Part shown: one piece after another, positions 15,971 through 24,705 of the stretch
How positions within the stretch are numbered: the stretch's first letter is position 1
How the letters are laid out: each line of letters begins with the position of its first letter
NCBI RefSeq assembly: GCF_900188445.1
Contig: NZ_FZOR01000035.1
Span: 28,645-92,644, forward strand
Source: Actinomadura meyerae
GTDB taxonomy: Bacteria > Actinomycetota > Actinomycetes > Streptosporangiales > Streptosporangiaceae
Direction of reading: 5' to 3'
Length of the DNA stretch: 64,000 nt
Program-made: the position numbers and the translations under genes
The notes under the pieces: model-generated
Told to the model about the DNA's origin: nothing
Seen by the model: only the letters and a program-made list of their open reading frames with translations
Databases searched by the model: none

Positions 15971-17668
15971 GTGGCCCAGGAGACCCTGCGCGACCGGCCG
16001 CCGGCCGGAGGCCCCGGCGACGGCCGGGACGGCGCGCCCGGCGCCGCGGCCCCGTCGGGGCGGTTGAGCCGCCTGCGCGGCGCCCTGCGGAGCGGCGGCC
16101 GCGCGGGCTGGCCGCGGACCCTGCTGGCCGTGGCCGCCGGACTGGCCATGTGGCTGGCGTTCCCGCCGCTCGACCTGACCCCGCTGGCCCCCGTGGGCGT
16201 CGCGCTGCTCATCCTCGTGCTGCGGGGCCTGCCGGCCCGGACCGGCGCCTGGGTCGCGTTCGTCGCCGGCGCGGCGTTCTTCCTGCCCGTCCTGGAGGGC
16301 ATCTCCGCGATCGGCCCGGACGGCTGGATCGTCCTCAGCCTCGTCCAGGCGCTGTACTTCCTGCCGCTGGGCGCCGGAATCGCGGTCGTGACCCGGCTGC
16401 CCGCCTGGCCGCTGTGGACGGCCGCGCTGTGGGTCGGCGAGGAGCTGATCCGCGGCCGGGTCCCGTTCGGGGGGTTCCCGTGGGCGCGGCTGGCCTTCAG
16501 CCAGACCGCCACGCCCCTCACCCCGTACGCGTCCTACGGCGGCGCGCCCCTGGTGACGTTCGTGACCGCGCTGATCGGCGGGCTGCTCGCCTTCGCCGCC
16601 GTCGCCGCGCACCGCGCCCGCACCGCCCGCCGGGCCGCCGAGTCCGCCGAGTCCGCGGAGTCCGCGGAGGGGCCGGAGCGCCCGCCCGCGGCGCGCCGGG
16701 CGCTGGTCCCGGCCGCGGGCGCCCTCGCCCTCATCGCCGCGCTCACCGGCGGCGGGCTGCTGATCCCCACCCCCGCCTCGGGCCGCCCCGTCACCGTCGC
16801 GGTGATCCAGGGCAACGTCCCGCGCCTCGGCCTGGACTTCCTCGGCCAGCGCAAGGCCGTCCTGAACAACCACGTGAAGGCCACCCACGAGCTGGCCGCC
16901 AGGGTCCGCGCCGGCGAGCTGCCCCGGCCCGAGCTGGTGGTGTGGCCAGAGAACGCCAGCGACCTCGACCCCTACGCCGAGCCCGAGGCCTACACCGCCA
17001 TCGACGGCGCGGTGAAGGACGTCGGCGTCCCCGTCCTGGTGGGCGCCCTCACCGACACGCCCGACGGGGAGAAGGTCGAGAACCGCGGCATCGTCTGGGA
17101 CCCGCGCAGCGGCCCCGGCGACTACTACGTCAAGCGGCACCCCGTCCCGTTCGGGGAGTACCTGCCGTTCCGCGACGTCCTCACCAAGCTGATCACCCGG
17201 TTCGAGCGGATCCCCCGCGACTTCGCCAAGGGCACCCGCTCGGGGGTGATGCGGCTCGGCCCGGTCACCGTCGGCGACGTGATCTGCTTCGAGGTCGCCT
17301 ACGACACCGAGGTCCGCGACGTCGCGGCGGGGGACCTGCTGGTCGTGCAGACCAACAACGCCACCTACGGCCGCACCACCCTGCCGCCGCAGCAGATCGC
17401 GATGTCCCGGCTGCGCGCGGTCGAACATGGCCGTACGATCTTGGTGGCCGCGACCAGCGGGATCAGCGCGATCGTCGCCCCGGACGGCCGGATGCTCGAC
17501 GAGTCGCGCGAGTTCGTGCCCGACATCCAGGTCGGGACCGTCCCGGCGCGCACCGCGCGGACGCTCGCGGACCGGGTGGGCGCGGCGCCGGAGTGGGCGC
17601 TGGCGGCGCTCGGGCTCGGCGCCGTCCTCGCGGCGGCATGGACAGCCAGGAAGAACGAGGGGAATTGA
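15971..17668 (+). CDS. lnt: Apolipoprotein N-acyltransferase
   Basis: This polytopic membrane enzyme N-acylates the N-terminal Cys of lipoproteins. The 565-residue protein has about six helices in its first 280 residues (for example LLAVAAGLAMWLAFPPLDLTPL), then a nitrilase-like domain. The Glu-Lys-Cys triad can be placed at E327 (WPENAS), K388 (YYVKRHPVPFGEY) and C439 (VICFEVAYD). A loop of Glu-Ser-Ala repeats (about 218-228) is low complexity. The GTG start has AGGTGGGG upstream. In mycobacteria Lnt is fused to or paired with polyprenol-phosphate-mannose synthase; here the two are adjacent genes 5 bases apart. Confidence 0.93.
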   Translation: MAQETLRDRPPAGGPGDGRDGAPGAAAPSGRLSRLRGALRSGGRAGWPRTLLAVAAGLAMWLAFPPLDLTPLAPVGVALLILVLRGLPARTGAWVAFVAGAAFFLPVLEGISAIGPDGWIVLSLVQALYFLPLGAGIAVVTRLPAWPLWTAALWVGEELIRGRVPFGGFPWARLAFSQTATPLTPYASYGGAPLVTFVTALIGGLLAFAAVAAHRARTARRAAESAESAESAEGPERPPAARRALVPAAGALALIAALTGGGLLIPTPASGRPVTVAVIQGNVPRLGLDFLGQRKAVLNNHVKATHELAARVRAGELPRPELVVWPENASDLDPYAEPEAYTAIDGAVKDVGVPVLVGALTDTPDGEKVENRGIVWDPRSGPGDYYVKRHPVPFGEYLPFRDVLTKLITRFERIPRDFAKGTRSGVMRLGPVTVGDVICFEVAYDTEVRDVAAGDLLVVQTNNATYGRTTLPPQQIAMSRLRAVEHGRTILVAATSGISAIVAPDGRMLDESREFVPDIQVGTVPARTARTLADRVGAAPEWALAALGLGAVLAAAWTARKNEGN

Positions 17669-17673
17669 CACCG

Positions 17674-18420
17674 ATGGAGATCCCAGCCGGCCTGGGCCGG
17701 GTGCTCGTGATCATCCCGACCTACAACGAGCGGGACAACATCGAGCGCATCGCCGGCCGGGTCCGCGCGGCCGTCCCGTCGGTGGACGTCCTGGTGGTCG
17801 ACGACGCGAGCCCCGACGGCACCGGCGAGGTCGCCGACGCCATGGCCGCGGAGGACGAGCAGATCCGGGTCCTGCACCGCGCGGGCAAGGACGGCCTCGG
17901 TCCCGCCTACATCGCCGGGTTCCGGTGGGCCGCCGAGCACGGCTACGACGTCATGGTCGAGATGGACGCCGACGGCTCCCACCAGCCCGAGGAGCTGCCG
18001 CGGCTGCTGGCCGCGCTGGAGGACGCCGACCTGGTCATCGGCGCCCGCTGGGTCCCCGGCGGGAAGGTGCGCAACTGGCCCAAGCGGCGCGAGGCGCTGT
18101 CGCGCGGCGCCAACACCTACGCCCGGCTCATGCTCGGCATCCCCCTGCACGACGCCACCGCCGGCTACCGCGCCTTCCGCGCCGCGACCCTGGCCAAGAT
18201 CGGGCTGGACGAGGTCGACTCGCGCGGCTACTGCTTCCAGATCGACCTGGCGCTGCGGGCGGTCCGGCAGGGGCTGCGCGTGGTGGAGGTGCCGATCACG
18301 TTCGTCGAGCGCGAGCACGGCACCAGCAAGATGAGCCGGGACGTGATGGCCGAGGCGGCGCTGCGCATCACCCAGTGGGGGATGTCCGACCGCGTCGCCA
18401 AGATCCGCCCGCCGCGCTGA
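17674..18420 (+). CDS. ppm1: Polyprenol monophosphomannose synthase
   Basis: This 248-residue GT2 enzyme transfers mannose from GDP-mannose to polyprenyl phosphate, supplying protein O-mannosylation and lipoglycan synthesis. Landmarks are the nucleotide-binding start (LVIIPTYNERDNIERI), the D-x-D in VEMDADGSHQPEELPRL, the ARWVPGG segment and the C-terminal SKMSRDVMAEAALRIT typical of DPM1-like enzymes. There are no membrane helices, so it should act at the inner face of the membrane. It starts 5 bases after lnt and is surely co-transcribed, matching the mycobacterial Lnt/Ppm arrangement. Confidence 0.93.
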   Translation: MEIPAGLGRVLVIIPTYNERDNIERIAGRVRAAVPSVDVLVVDDASPDGTGEVADAMAAEDEQIRVLHRAGKDGLGPAYIAGFRWAAEHGYDVMVEMDADGSHQPEELPRLLAALEDADLVIGARWVPGGKVRNWPKRREALSRGANTYARLMLGIPLHDATAGYRAFRAATLAKIGLDEVDSRGYCFQIDLALRAVRQGLRVVEVPITFVEREHGTSKMSRDVMAEAALRITQWGMSDRVAKIRPPR

Positions 18421-18510
18421 GGCGCGGGCGCGGACGCGGGGCGCGGGAAACGTTCGGGCGCGTCCCCGCGTTGTTGTTAGGAGAGGCTCACCCGACGCGA
18501 AGATGAGGCC

Positions 18511-19152
18511 ATGCCGCTGCTGCTGATCGTCCTCGGAATCCTGGCCGTGCCCGTGCTGGAGATCTTCGTGATCCTCCAGGTCGGCGCCGCCATCGGCGGC
18601 TGGGCCACGGCCGGGCTGCTGGCCGCCGAGGCGGTGCTCGGCGCGTGGCTCGTCCGGCGCGAGGGCCGGCGCGCCTGGCGCGCCCTGAACGAGGCCGTCC
18701 GCGGCGGCACCCCGCCCGAGCGCGGGCTCGGCGACAGCGCACTGGTCATGGCCGGCGGCATGCTGCTGCTGTTCCCCGGCTTCCTCACCGACGTCCCCGG
18801 GCTGCTGCTCGTCCTGCCGTTCACCCGGCCCCTGGCCCGGCGCGTCCTGTCGCGGTCCGCCGAGCGGCGGATGCGGGCGGCCGAGGAGCGCGCCGCCACC
18901 GTGTTCCCGCCCGGCCTCGGCGGTGCGGGATTCGACCCGTTCGGCCGCGGGGCGGGGCGTGCGGAGACCCCGCCGGGACCAGTGGTCCGCGGCGAGGTCA
19001 TCCACGAGGACGGGGCAGAGGACGGTACGCGCCCCGGCGGTGCGGGTCCGGACGGTTCCCGCGGGCGCGTCGTGCGCGGCCACATCGTGAGCGGCGACAC
19101 GGTGCGCGGCGACGGTGTGCGGGAGGACGACGACACGGCCTCCCGCGCCTGA
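18511..19152 (+). CDS. fxsA: FxsA family membrane protein
   Basis: The 213-residue protein matches FxsA, a small inner-membrane protein whose E. coli homologue relieves phage T7 exclusion when overproduced. Two hydrophobic regions are seen at residues 1-50 (LLLIVLGILAVPVLEIFVILQVG, then the Gly-rich second helix) and about 73-100 (ALVMAGGMLLLFPGFLTDVPGLLLVLP, with the family's PGFxTDxxG). Beyond residue 115 lies a disordered, Gly/Asp/Arg-rich tail typical of actinobacterial versions. No strong ribosome site is close to the ATG. It ends in a hairpin shared with the convergent ABC genes. Confidence 0.88.
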   Translation: MPLLLIVLGILAVPVLEIFVILQVGAAIGGWATAGLLAAEAVLGAWLVRREGRRAWRALNEAVRGGTPPERGLGDSALVMAGGMLLLFPGFLTDVPGLLLVLPFTRPLARRVLSRSAERRMRAAEERAATVFPPGLGGAGFDPFGRGAGRAETPPGPVVRGEVIHEDGAEDGTRPGGAGPDGSRGRVVRGHIVSGDTVRGDGVREDDDTASRA

Positions 19153-19173
19153 CCGCGCCCCCGGCCGGTCAGG
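19148..19173. terminator. Short bidirectional hairpin over two convergent stops
   Basis: CCTGACCG (19148-19155) pairs with CGGTCAGG (19166-19173) around a 10-base loop, covering the stop codons of fxsA and the convergent permease gene. Confidence 0.5.
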
Positions 19174-19954
19174 CGTCCCGCAGCACGAACAGCGCCCCGC
19201 CCGCCAGCAGCGCGGCCGCCGCGTAGCACGCCAGCACCCCGAGGCCCTCCCACGGCCCGATCGGCAGCCGGTCCAGCCCGCGCGTCGCCTGCACCGCCAG
19301 GCCCGCCGTCATCGGCGCGGCCTTCTCCAGCCGCTCCCGCCACTCGCCGGTCGCGGCGAGCCGGGTGAGGACCGGGACGATCCACAGCAGCGCCAGCACC
19401 GCGGTGATCGCCGCCGCGGGCTCCCGCAGCGCCGTTCCCGCGCCGAGCGACAGCAGCGCCACCAGCACCAGGTACAGCACCGTGCCGGCCGCGGCCCGCG
19501 CCGTCGGGCCGTCCAGCGGGGACAGCGGCGGGTACCCGTTCGCGGCCGTGAACCCGTTGCCGGGCAGCAGGCCGCGCCCCGCCGCCAGCGACGCCAGCAC
19601 CCCGGCCGTCCCTGCGGCGGCCACCGCGGCCGCGACCACGGCGGCCTTGGCGGCCAGCACCGCGATCCGCCGCGGCACCGCCGCCAGCGTCGCCGCGATG
19701 GTCCCGGTGGCGTACTCGCCGCCGACCGCGAGGACCCCGAGGACCACCGCCGCGACCTGCCCGATCTGGACGCCCGACAGCGCCAGCTTGGGCGTGTCCT
19801 CCATGCAGCCGCCGGGCGCGGTGCAGTGCGAGGTGTCCACCGACCCGGTCACGGCCGCGCCGACCGCCGCGGTGAGGCCCGCCAGCGCCAGCAGCACCCA
19901 CCAGGTGCTCGGCAGCGTGCGCAGCTTCGTCCACTCCGCGTGCACCGCCCTCAT
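19169..19954 (-). CDS. ABC-2 type transporter permease
   Basis: This 261-residue membrane protein opens with the family signature AEWTKLRTLPSTWWVLLALAG and has about six helices. A short extracytoplasmic loop contains two Cys (HCTAPGGCMEDTP), followed by QVAAVVLGVLAVGGEYATGTIAATLAAVPRR, a hallmark of these permeases. It overlaps the upstream permease gene by 4 bases and shares an operon with the ATPase at 21402. The three would form an exporter; its substrate is unknown. Confidence 0.88.
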   Translation of the reverse strand: MRAVHAEWTKLRTLPSTWWVLLALAGLTAAVGAAVTGSVDTSHCTAPGGCMEDTPKLALSGVQIGQVAAVVLGVLAVGGEYATGTIAATLAAVPRRIAVLAAKAAVVAAAVAAAGTAGVLASLAAGRGLLPGNGFTAANGYPPLSPLDGPTARAAAGTVLYLVLVALLSLGAGTALREPAAAITAVLALLWIVPVLTRLAATGEWRERLEKAAPMTAGLAVQATRGLDRLPIGPWEGLGVLACYAAAALLAGGALFVLRDA

Positions 19955-21405
19955 GCGTCCCGCCGCCCCAGCAGCCACGCCGCGAGCGCCAGCGCCGCGG
20001 CGGTGTAGGCGCACAGCACCCCGAAGCCCGCCCACGGCGCGATCGCGGTGTCGAACCGCTCGACCGTCTGCTGGATCGCGAACCCGGCCGCGGGCGTGAC
20101 CCGCTCCAGCCACCGCGCCGCCGACAGCGGCAGCGCCGTCGCGACGATCTGCGGGACGAGCAGGAGCAGCAGCACCAGCGTGATCGCGGGCGCGCTGCGC
20201 CGCACGATCACCGCGACCGCCAGCGAGAACACCGCGATCACCGCGAGCAGCGCGGCCGTGCCGAGGACCGCCCGCAGCACCGCGCCGTCCGACAGCGGCG
20301 GCGGCGCCAGGCCGTGCGAGCGCTGCACGGGCCCGGCCAGCAGCACCGCGCCGCCGGCGGCCGCCAGCCCGGCCACCAGCGCCGCCAGGCCCGCCACCAC
20401 CGCCTTGGCCGCCAGCACCCGGCCGCGCCGGGGGCTCGCCGCGAACGTCGTGCGCAGCATCCCGCGCCGGAACTCGGCCGTCACGAACAGCACGGCCAGC
20501 GCGATGATCGCCGCCTGCCCGACCAGCACGCCGGTGAGGGTGGTCTTGGTGATGTCGTCGGCGAACAGGTCGGGGCCGATGTCGCCGGTGCCCTTCAGCG
20601 TGAAGGCCCCGCCGTCCCGCGTGCGCCCGTCCGCGTCCGGGGCGGCGGCTGGCCCGCCCGGCGCGTCCCGGTCCCGCCAGGACGCCCCCGGTACCGCCGG
20701 GGACACCGCCACGTGGTCGAACGTCGCCCGGGTCTCGCGCTGCTCGCCCGAGATGCTCTCGCCGCCGAACTGGCGCTGCACCTTCACCTCGTCGGGCACG
20801 GCCACGACCATCCCCGCCGGCGCCCGCCGCGGCAGGTCCGCCAGGCGCACCGACCCGACCCGGTGCCAGGTCCGGCCGTCCGCCGAGTCGTAGCCCGTCA
20901 CGACCGCGCCGGAGCGGGCCAGCTTCAGCCAGCGCGGCGCGACGGCCGTCCCTCCGCCGGCGCCGCCGCTCTCGTAGCCGGTCTGCAGCCGGACGCCGTG
21001 GCCCGGCGTCACCACCAGCGCCGCGTAGGGGGTGCCGCGCTCGGCGCTGCCGCGGATCATCAGCCCGGCCTTCGCCCAGGCTCCGCCGCCGTCCTGGGCG
21101 GCGACCCGCGCGACGATCGCGCCGTCCCCCGCCAGGGGCAGGTAGGTGAAGTGGCCGAGGTCGAACGTGCCCGCCCGGTGCTGCGCCGCGGGCCCGCCGC
21201 CCGGCCCGGACGTCTCGGTGCCCGCCGCCGACAGCAGCGCCACCAGCACCGTCAGCAGCACCGCCGCCGGCAGGGTCAGCATCCACCGGGGGACGGTGCG
21301 CAGCTTGGTCCACTCCGCGAGCAGCAGGCGCCCGAACCCGTCGCGCGCCTCCTCCTGGACGGTGCTGCGGTACGCCGCGCCCGCCGCGGGCGCCGGGGCG
21401 CTCAC
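19951..21405 (-). CDS. ABC-2 permease with large extracytoplasmic domain
   Basis: The 484-residue protein begins with a permease start (LLLAEWTKLRTVPRWMLTLPAAVLL, helix about 34-56). Then comes a soluble segment of about 190 residues with concanavalin/laminin-G-like features (FTYLPLAGDGAIVARVAAQD, KAGLMIRGSAERGTPYAALV, ATFDHVAVSP). From about residue 265 onwards, five or six helices complete the permease (AALFVTAEFRRGMLRTTF region). The inserted domain would face outside and may sense or bind a ligand. The GTG start overlaps the ATPase stop by 4 bases. Confidence 0.85.
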   Translation of the reverse strand: MSAPAPAAGAAYRSTVQEEARDGFGRLLLAEWTKLRTVPRWMLTLPAAVLLTVLVALLSAAGTETSGPGGGPAAQHRAGTFDLGHFTYLPLAGDGAIVARVAAQDGGGAWAKAGLMIRGSAERGTPYAALVVTPGHGVRLQTGYESGGAGGGTAVAPRWLKLARSGAVVTGYDSADGRTWHRVGSVRLADLPRRAPAGMVVAVPDEVKVQRQFGGESISGEQRETRATFDHVAVSPAVPGASWRDRDAPGGPAAAPDADGRTRDGGAFTLKGTGDIGPDLFADDITKTTLTGVLVGQAAIIALAVLFVTAEFRRGMLRTTFAASPRRGRVLAAKAVVAGLAALVAGLAAAGGAVLLAGPVQRSHGLAPPPLSDGAVLRAVLGTAALLAVIAVFSLAVAVIVRRSAPAITLVLLLLLVPQIVATALPLSAARWLERVTPAAGFAIQQTVERFDTAIAPWAGFGVLCAYTAAALALAAWLLGRRDA

Positions 21406-22331
21406 CGCGCCTCCCCTCCGGTCAGGGCCTGGAACTCCACCGCGTCCCGGGTCAGCTCCATGTACGCCTCCTCCAGCGACGCCCGGTGCTCGGAGATCCC
21501 GGTGAACCCCACCCCGGCACCGGTCAGCAGGGCGATGATCCGCTCGGCGGGCAGGTCCGCGACCGTGACCGCGTCCGGTCCCGACGCCGTCACGGTGGCG
21601 CCCGCGCGGGCCAGCACCGTCATCGCCTCCCGCCGCTCGGCGGTGCGCACCTCCACCCGGCCACCGGACGCGGTCGCCAGCAGGTCCGCGACGGTGGTGT
21701 CGGCGATCAGCCGGCCCCGCCCGATCACCACCAGGTGGTCGGCGCCGCCCTCCAGCTCGCTCATCAGGTGGCTGGACACCAGCACCGCCCGCCCCTCGGA
21801 GGCCAGCGACCGCAGGAGCCCGCGGATCCAGGTGATGCCCTCGGGGTCGAGCCCGTTCACCGGCTCGTCGAACATCAGCGCCGGCGGGTCGCCGAGCAGC
21901 GCGGCGGCGATGCCGAGCCGCTGCCGCATGCCGAGCGAGAACCCGCCCGCCCGGCGCCGCGCCGCGCCGCCGAGCCCGGTCAGCTCGATCACCTCGTCCA
22001 CCCGCCGCGCCGGCAGCCCGTTGGCGTGCGCCAGCCAGCGCAGGTGGTCGCGGGCCCGGCGCGCCGGATGCACCGCCGCCGCGTCGAGCATCGCGCCGAG
22101 GCGGCACAGCGGCGTCCGCAGCGACCGGTACGGCCGCCCGCCGACCAGCGCCGTCCCGGCGTCCGGCCGGTCCAACCCCATGATCATCCGCATGGTGGTG
22201 GACTTCCCGGCGCCGTTCGGGCCGACGAACCCGGTGACCCGCCCCGGTGCGGCCGTGAACGACAGCCCGTCCACGGCGACGGCGGACCCGTACCTCTTGC
22301 GCAGGTCCCGCACTTCGATGGTTGCGTCCAT
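21402..22331 (-). CDS. ABC transporter ATP-binding protein
   Basis: The 309-residue ATPase has Walker A GPNGAGKST (residues about 36-44), a signature close to FSLGMRQRLGIAAALL (SLGMR replaces LSGGQ-type SGGxR), Walker B PALMFDEPVNGLDPEG and a switch His in VLVSSHLMSELE. The C-terminal 90 residues form an accessory domain found in lantibiotic/bacitracin-type exporters. It is the first gene of the three-gene exporter operon and is divergent from the two-component genes. Such an arrangement often means the two-component system controls the exporter in response to cell-envelope stress. Confidence 0.92.
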   Translation of the reverse strand: MDATIEVRDLRKRYGSAVAVDGLSFTAAPGRVTGFVGPNGAGKSTTMRMIMGLDRPDAGTALVGGRPYRSLRTPLCRLGAMLDAAAVHPARRARDHLRWLAHANGLPARRVDEVIELTGLGGAARRRAGGFSLGMRQRLGIAAALLGDPPALMFDEPVNGLDPEGITWIRGLLRSLASEGRAVLVSSHLMSELEGGADHLVVIGRGRLIADTTVADLLATASGGRVEVRTAERREAMTVLARAGATVTASGPDAVTVADLPAERIIALLTGAGVGFTGISEHRASLEEAYMELTRDAVEFQALTGGEAR

Positions 22332-22458
22332 GACCCGGCACGCTACGGGCCGCCGCGGGCCCGGGTCGTCCCGCCGCGGAGCCGTCCTGCCGCGCGAGGG
22401 ACGGGGGACGCGGGGTCCCCCGCACGAGGGACGCCGCCGCGCCGCGGTCCGCGCCACA

Positions 22459-23460
22459 ATGGCGTGCGTGGCGGAGATCGACGGGCGGCACCTGTGGCCG
22501 GCGGCCGGCGCCTGCCTGGCCGCGGCGGGCGCGGCCGAGGCCGTCGTGCGCGCGCACGGCTCCGGCGCCGTGCTGCCGCTGGCGATCGCGGTGGACGTGT
22601 GCGCGACGCTGCCGCTGGCCGCCGTCCGCGACCGGGCCGGCGCCGCCGCGGCCGCGATCACCGTCGCCGCCGCCGCGGCGTGCGCCCTGCACCGCGGCGC
22701 CGCCGTCGCCGCGCTGGCCGCCCTGGCCACCGTGTGGACGGTGCTGGCGCTGCGGCGGATCCGGCGGCGCCGCGCCGCCGCCGCCGCGCTGGCCGCGTCC
22801 CGCCGCACGTTCGAGAGCACGCTGCTGGAGCACACCGCGCGCGGCGAGCGCGCCCGCATCGCCCGCGAGCTGCACGACGTCGTCGCCCACCACATCTCGA
22901 TGATCTCCGTGCAGGCCGAGACGGCGCGGCTCGCGGTCCCGGGCATGCCCGCCGAGGGCGCCGAGCGGCTGCTGGCCATCGGCGACACCGCCCGCACCGC
23001 CCTGACCGAGATGCGGCGGCTGCTCGGCGTGCTGCGCGAGGACGCGGGCACCGGACCGGACCGCCGCCCGCAGCCGGGCCTGTCCCAGCTCCTCGACCTG
23101 GTCGACCAGACCCGCGAGTCGGGCGCCGGCGCGGTCCGGCTGATCGTCCGCGGGCACGTCGCCGCCCTGGACCCCGGCCTGGAGCTGGCCGCCTACCGGA
23201 TCGCCCAGGAGGCGCTGACCAACGCGCGCAGGCACGCGCCCGGCGCCGCCGTCGACGTGGAGATCGACTACGCGCCGGACGCGCTGCGGGTGGCCGTCCG
23301 CGACAACGGACCCGGCCCCCGGGAGGCGGGCGCGCCCGCCGGGCACGGGCTGCTCGGCATGCGCGAGCGCGCCGCCGCCGCGGGCGGGGAGCTGCGCACC
23401 GGTCCCGGGCCGGTCGGCGGGTTCCTGGTCGAGGCCGTCCTGCCGGTGGAGGCGCCGTGA
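22459..23460 (+). CDS. Sensor histidine kinase, NarL-partner class
   Basis: In this 333-residue kinase the first about 100 residues are four short hydrophobic helices (AAGACLAAAGAAEAVV, LPLAIAVDVCATLPLAAV, and two more). The HisKA_3 dimerisation domain follows (ARIARELHDVVAHHISMISVQAE, with the phosphoacceptor His after Glu-Leu), then the HATPase domain (EALTNARRHAPGA, VRDNGPGPRE, GHGLLGMRERAAAAGG). The sensor part is nearly all membrane, so it probably senses the membrane or a partner transporter. ATG 22459 has no ribosome site; GTG 22468, 7 bases after CACAAT, is an alternative leaderless start. Confidence 0.9.
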   Translation: MACVAEIDGRHLWPAAGACLAAAGAAEAVVRAHGSGAVLPLAIAVDVCATLPLAAVRDRAGAAAAAITVAAAAACALHRGAAVAALAALATVWTVLALRRIRRRRAAAAALAASRRTFESTLLEHTARGERARIARELHDVVAHHISMISVQAETARLAVPGMPAEGAERLLAIGDTARTALTEMRRLLGVLREDAGTGPDRRPQPGLSQLLDLVDQTRESGAGAVRLIVRGHVAALDPGLELAAYRIAQEALTNARRHAPGAAVDVEIDYAPDALRVAVRDNGPGPREAGAPAGHGLLGMRERAAAAGGELRTGPGPVGGFLVEAVLPVEAP

Positions 23461-24119
23461 CCGTGCGCGTGGTGGTCGCCGACGACCAGGAGGTCGTCCG
23501 GGCCGGGTTCGGGGCGCTGCTCGGCACCCAGCCGGACCTGGCCGTCGTGGCGACCGCGTCCGACGGCGCCGAGACGGTGCGGGCGTGCCGCGAGCACCGG
23601 CCCGACGTCGTGCTGATGGACGTGCGGATGCCCGTCATGGACGGCATCGAGGCCACCCGCCGCGTCACCGCCGCACCCGACCCGCCGCGGGTGCTGATGC
23701 TGACCACCTTCGACCTCGACGAGCACGTCTACGCCGCACTCGTCGCCGGGGCCAGCGGCTTCCTGCTCAAGGACGTCACCGCCGAGCGGCTGTTCGACGC
23801 CGTCCGGGTCGTCGCCGCCGGGGACGCGCTGCTCGCCCCGGCCGTCACCCGCCGCCTCATCGGGGAGTTCGCCCGGCTGCGTCCCCGCCCGCCCGAGCCG
23901 GACGTGCTGGACGCCCTCACCCCCCGCGAGACCGACGTGCTGCGCCTGGTCGCGGCGGGGCTGTCCAACGGCGAGATCGCCGGCCGCCTGGTGGTGGGGG
24001 AGGAGACGGTGAAGACCCATGTCAGCCGGATCCTGCGCAAGCTCGGGCTCCGCGACCGGGTGCAGGCCGTCGTCGCCGCCTACGAGAGCGGCCTCGTCCG
24101 GCCCCGCACGGGCGGCTGA
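23457..24119 (+). CDS. LuxR/NarL-type response regulator
   Basis: The 220-residue regulator has a receiver domain (acidic pocket VVADDQE, phosphoacceptor Asp in VVLMDVRMPVMDG, Lys in FLLKD) and a LuxR helix-turn-helix (LTPRETDVLRLVAAGLSNGEIAGRL...TVKTHVSRILRKLGLRDRVQ). The GTG start overlaps the kinase stop by 4 bases, so the pair is co-translated. It should be phosphorylated by the kinase upstream and probably acts on the divergent ABC operon. Confidence 0.95.
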   Translation: MTVRVVVADDQEVVRAGFGALLGTQPDLAVVATASDGAETVRACREHRPDVVLMDVRMPVMDGIEATRRVTAAPDPPRVLMLTTFDLDEHVYAALVAGASGFLLKDVTAERLFDAVRVVAAGDALLAPAVTRRLIGEFARLRPRPPEPDVLDALTPRETDVLRLVAAGLSNGEIAGRLVVGEETVKTHVSRILRKLGLRDRVQAVVAAYESGLVRPRTGG

Positions 24120-24157
24120 GCCGCGCGTCCCCGGCAGGCGGAAGCGTCCCCGGACAT

Positions 24158-24195
24158 GGAAGGGCCCGCACCGGTCGTCCGGTGCGGGCCCTTCC
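24158..24195. terminator. Strong hairpin terminator between response regulator and rbpA
   Basis: A perfect 17-bp stem (24158-24174 with 24179-24195) with a TCGT loop lies between convergent genes. It starts GGAAGGG and ends CCCTTCC, so it serves both directions. Confidence 0.85.
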
Positions 24196-24219
24196 GCCGA
24201 AGAACTCTCCCCCGGTCCG

Positions 24220-24564
24220 CTAGGCGGACTTCCTGCGCCCGGCCCGCAGGATCTCCAGGCGCTCGGCGAGGACCTCCTCCAGGTCCTCGACGGTCCTGCG
24301 CTCCATGAGCATGTCCCAGTGGGTCCGCGGCGGCTTGCCCTTCTTGGCTTGGGGCAGTTCGCCGTCGACGCGCAGGGCGGTGGCGCCGCAGTTGCGGCAT
24401 TCCCAGGTCATGGGCACCTCGGCCTCGGCGGCGAGCGTCACGGTGAACCGGTGGCCCTTCGTACAGGTGTAGTCCACCTCTTGGCGAGGGGCCAGATCGG
24501 TGTTGCGATCGTTCTCGTAGCTCGTCGCTCCGAGTCGGGTGCCGCGAAGTGCGCGCTCGGCCAT
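24220..24564 (-). CDS. rbpA: RNA polymerase-binding protein RbpA
   Basis: This 114-residue actinobacterial transcription factor binds RNA polymerase and group 1/2 sigma factors, stabilises open complexes and affects rifampicin tolerance. It begins MAERALRGTRLGATSYENDR, has two pairs of zinc-core positions (TCTKGHRF and WECRNCGAT), and ends in the sigma-interacting region (THWDMLMERRTVEDLEEVLAERLEILR). ATG 24564 is chosen because GGGAGG lies 9 bases upstream; a GTG at 24570 would be too close. It is convergent with the response-regulator gene. Confidence 0.96.
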   Translation of the reverse strand: MAERALRGTRLGATSYENDRNTDLAPRQEVDYTCTKGHRFTVTLAAEAEVPMTWECRNCGATALRVDGELPQAKKGKPPRTHWDMLMERRTVEDLEEVLAERLEILRAGRRKSA

Positions 24565-24705
24565 CGTCACGTGCCTCCCAGACGGCTTGCGGTCTTGCCC
24601 TGACCAACGCTGAACACCGTGACAAGATTCCCCTCGGCGGGGTGATCCAACCCTGCCGTTTCCGGCCGCGGCCCGCCGCGGCCGCCGGAACCGCGGCCCG
24701 CGGCG

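Noticed and set aside
16635..16670. Coding repeat Glu-Ser-Ala in Lnt as a separate repeat feature
   Set aside because: It is a short low-complexity loop inside a well-supported gene.
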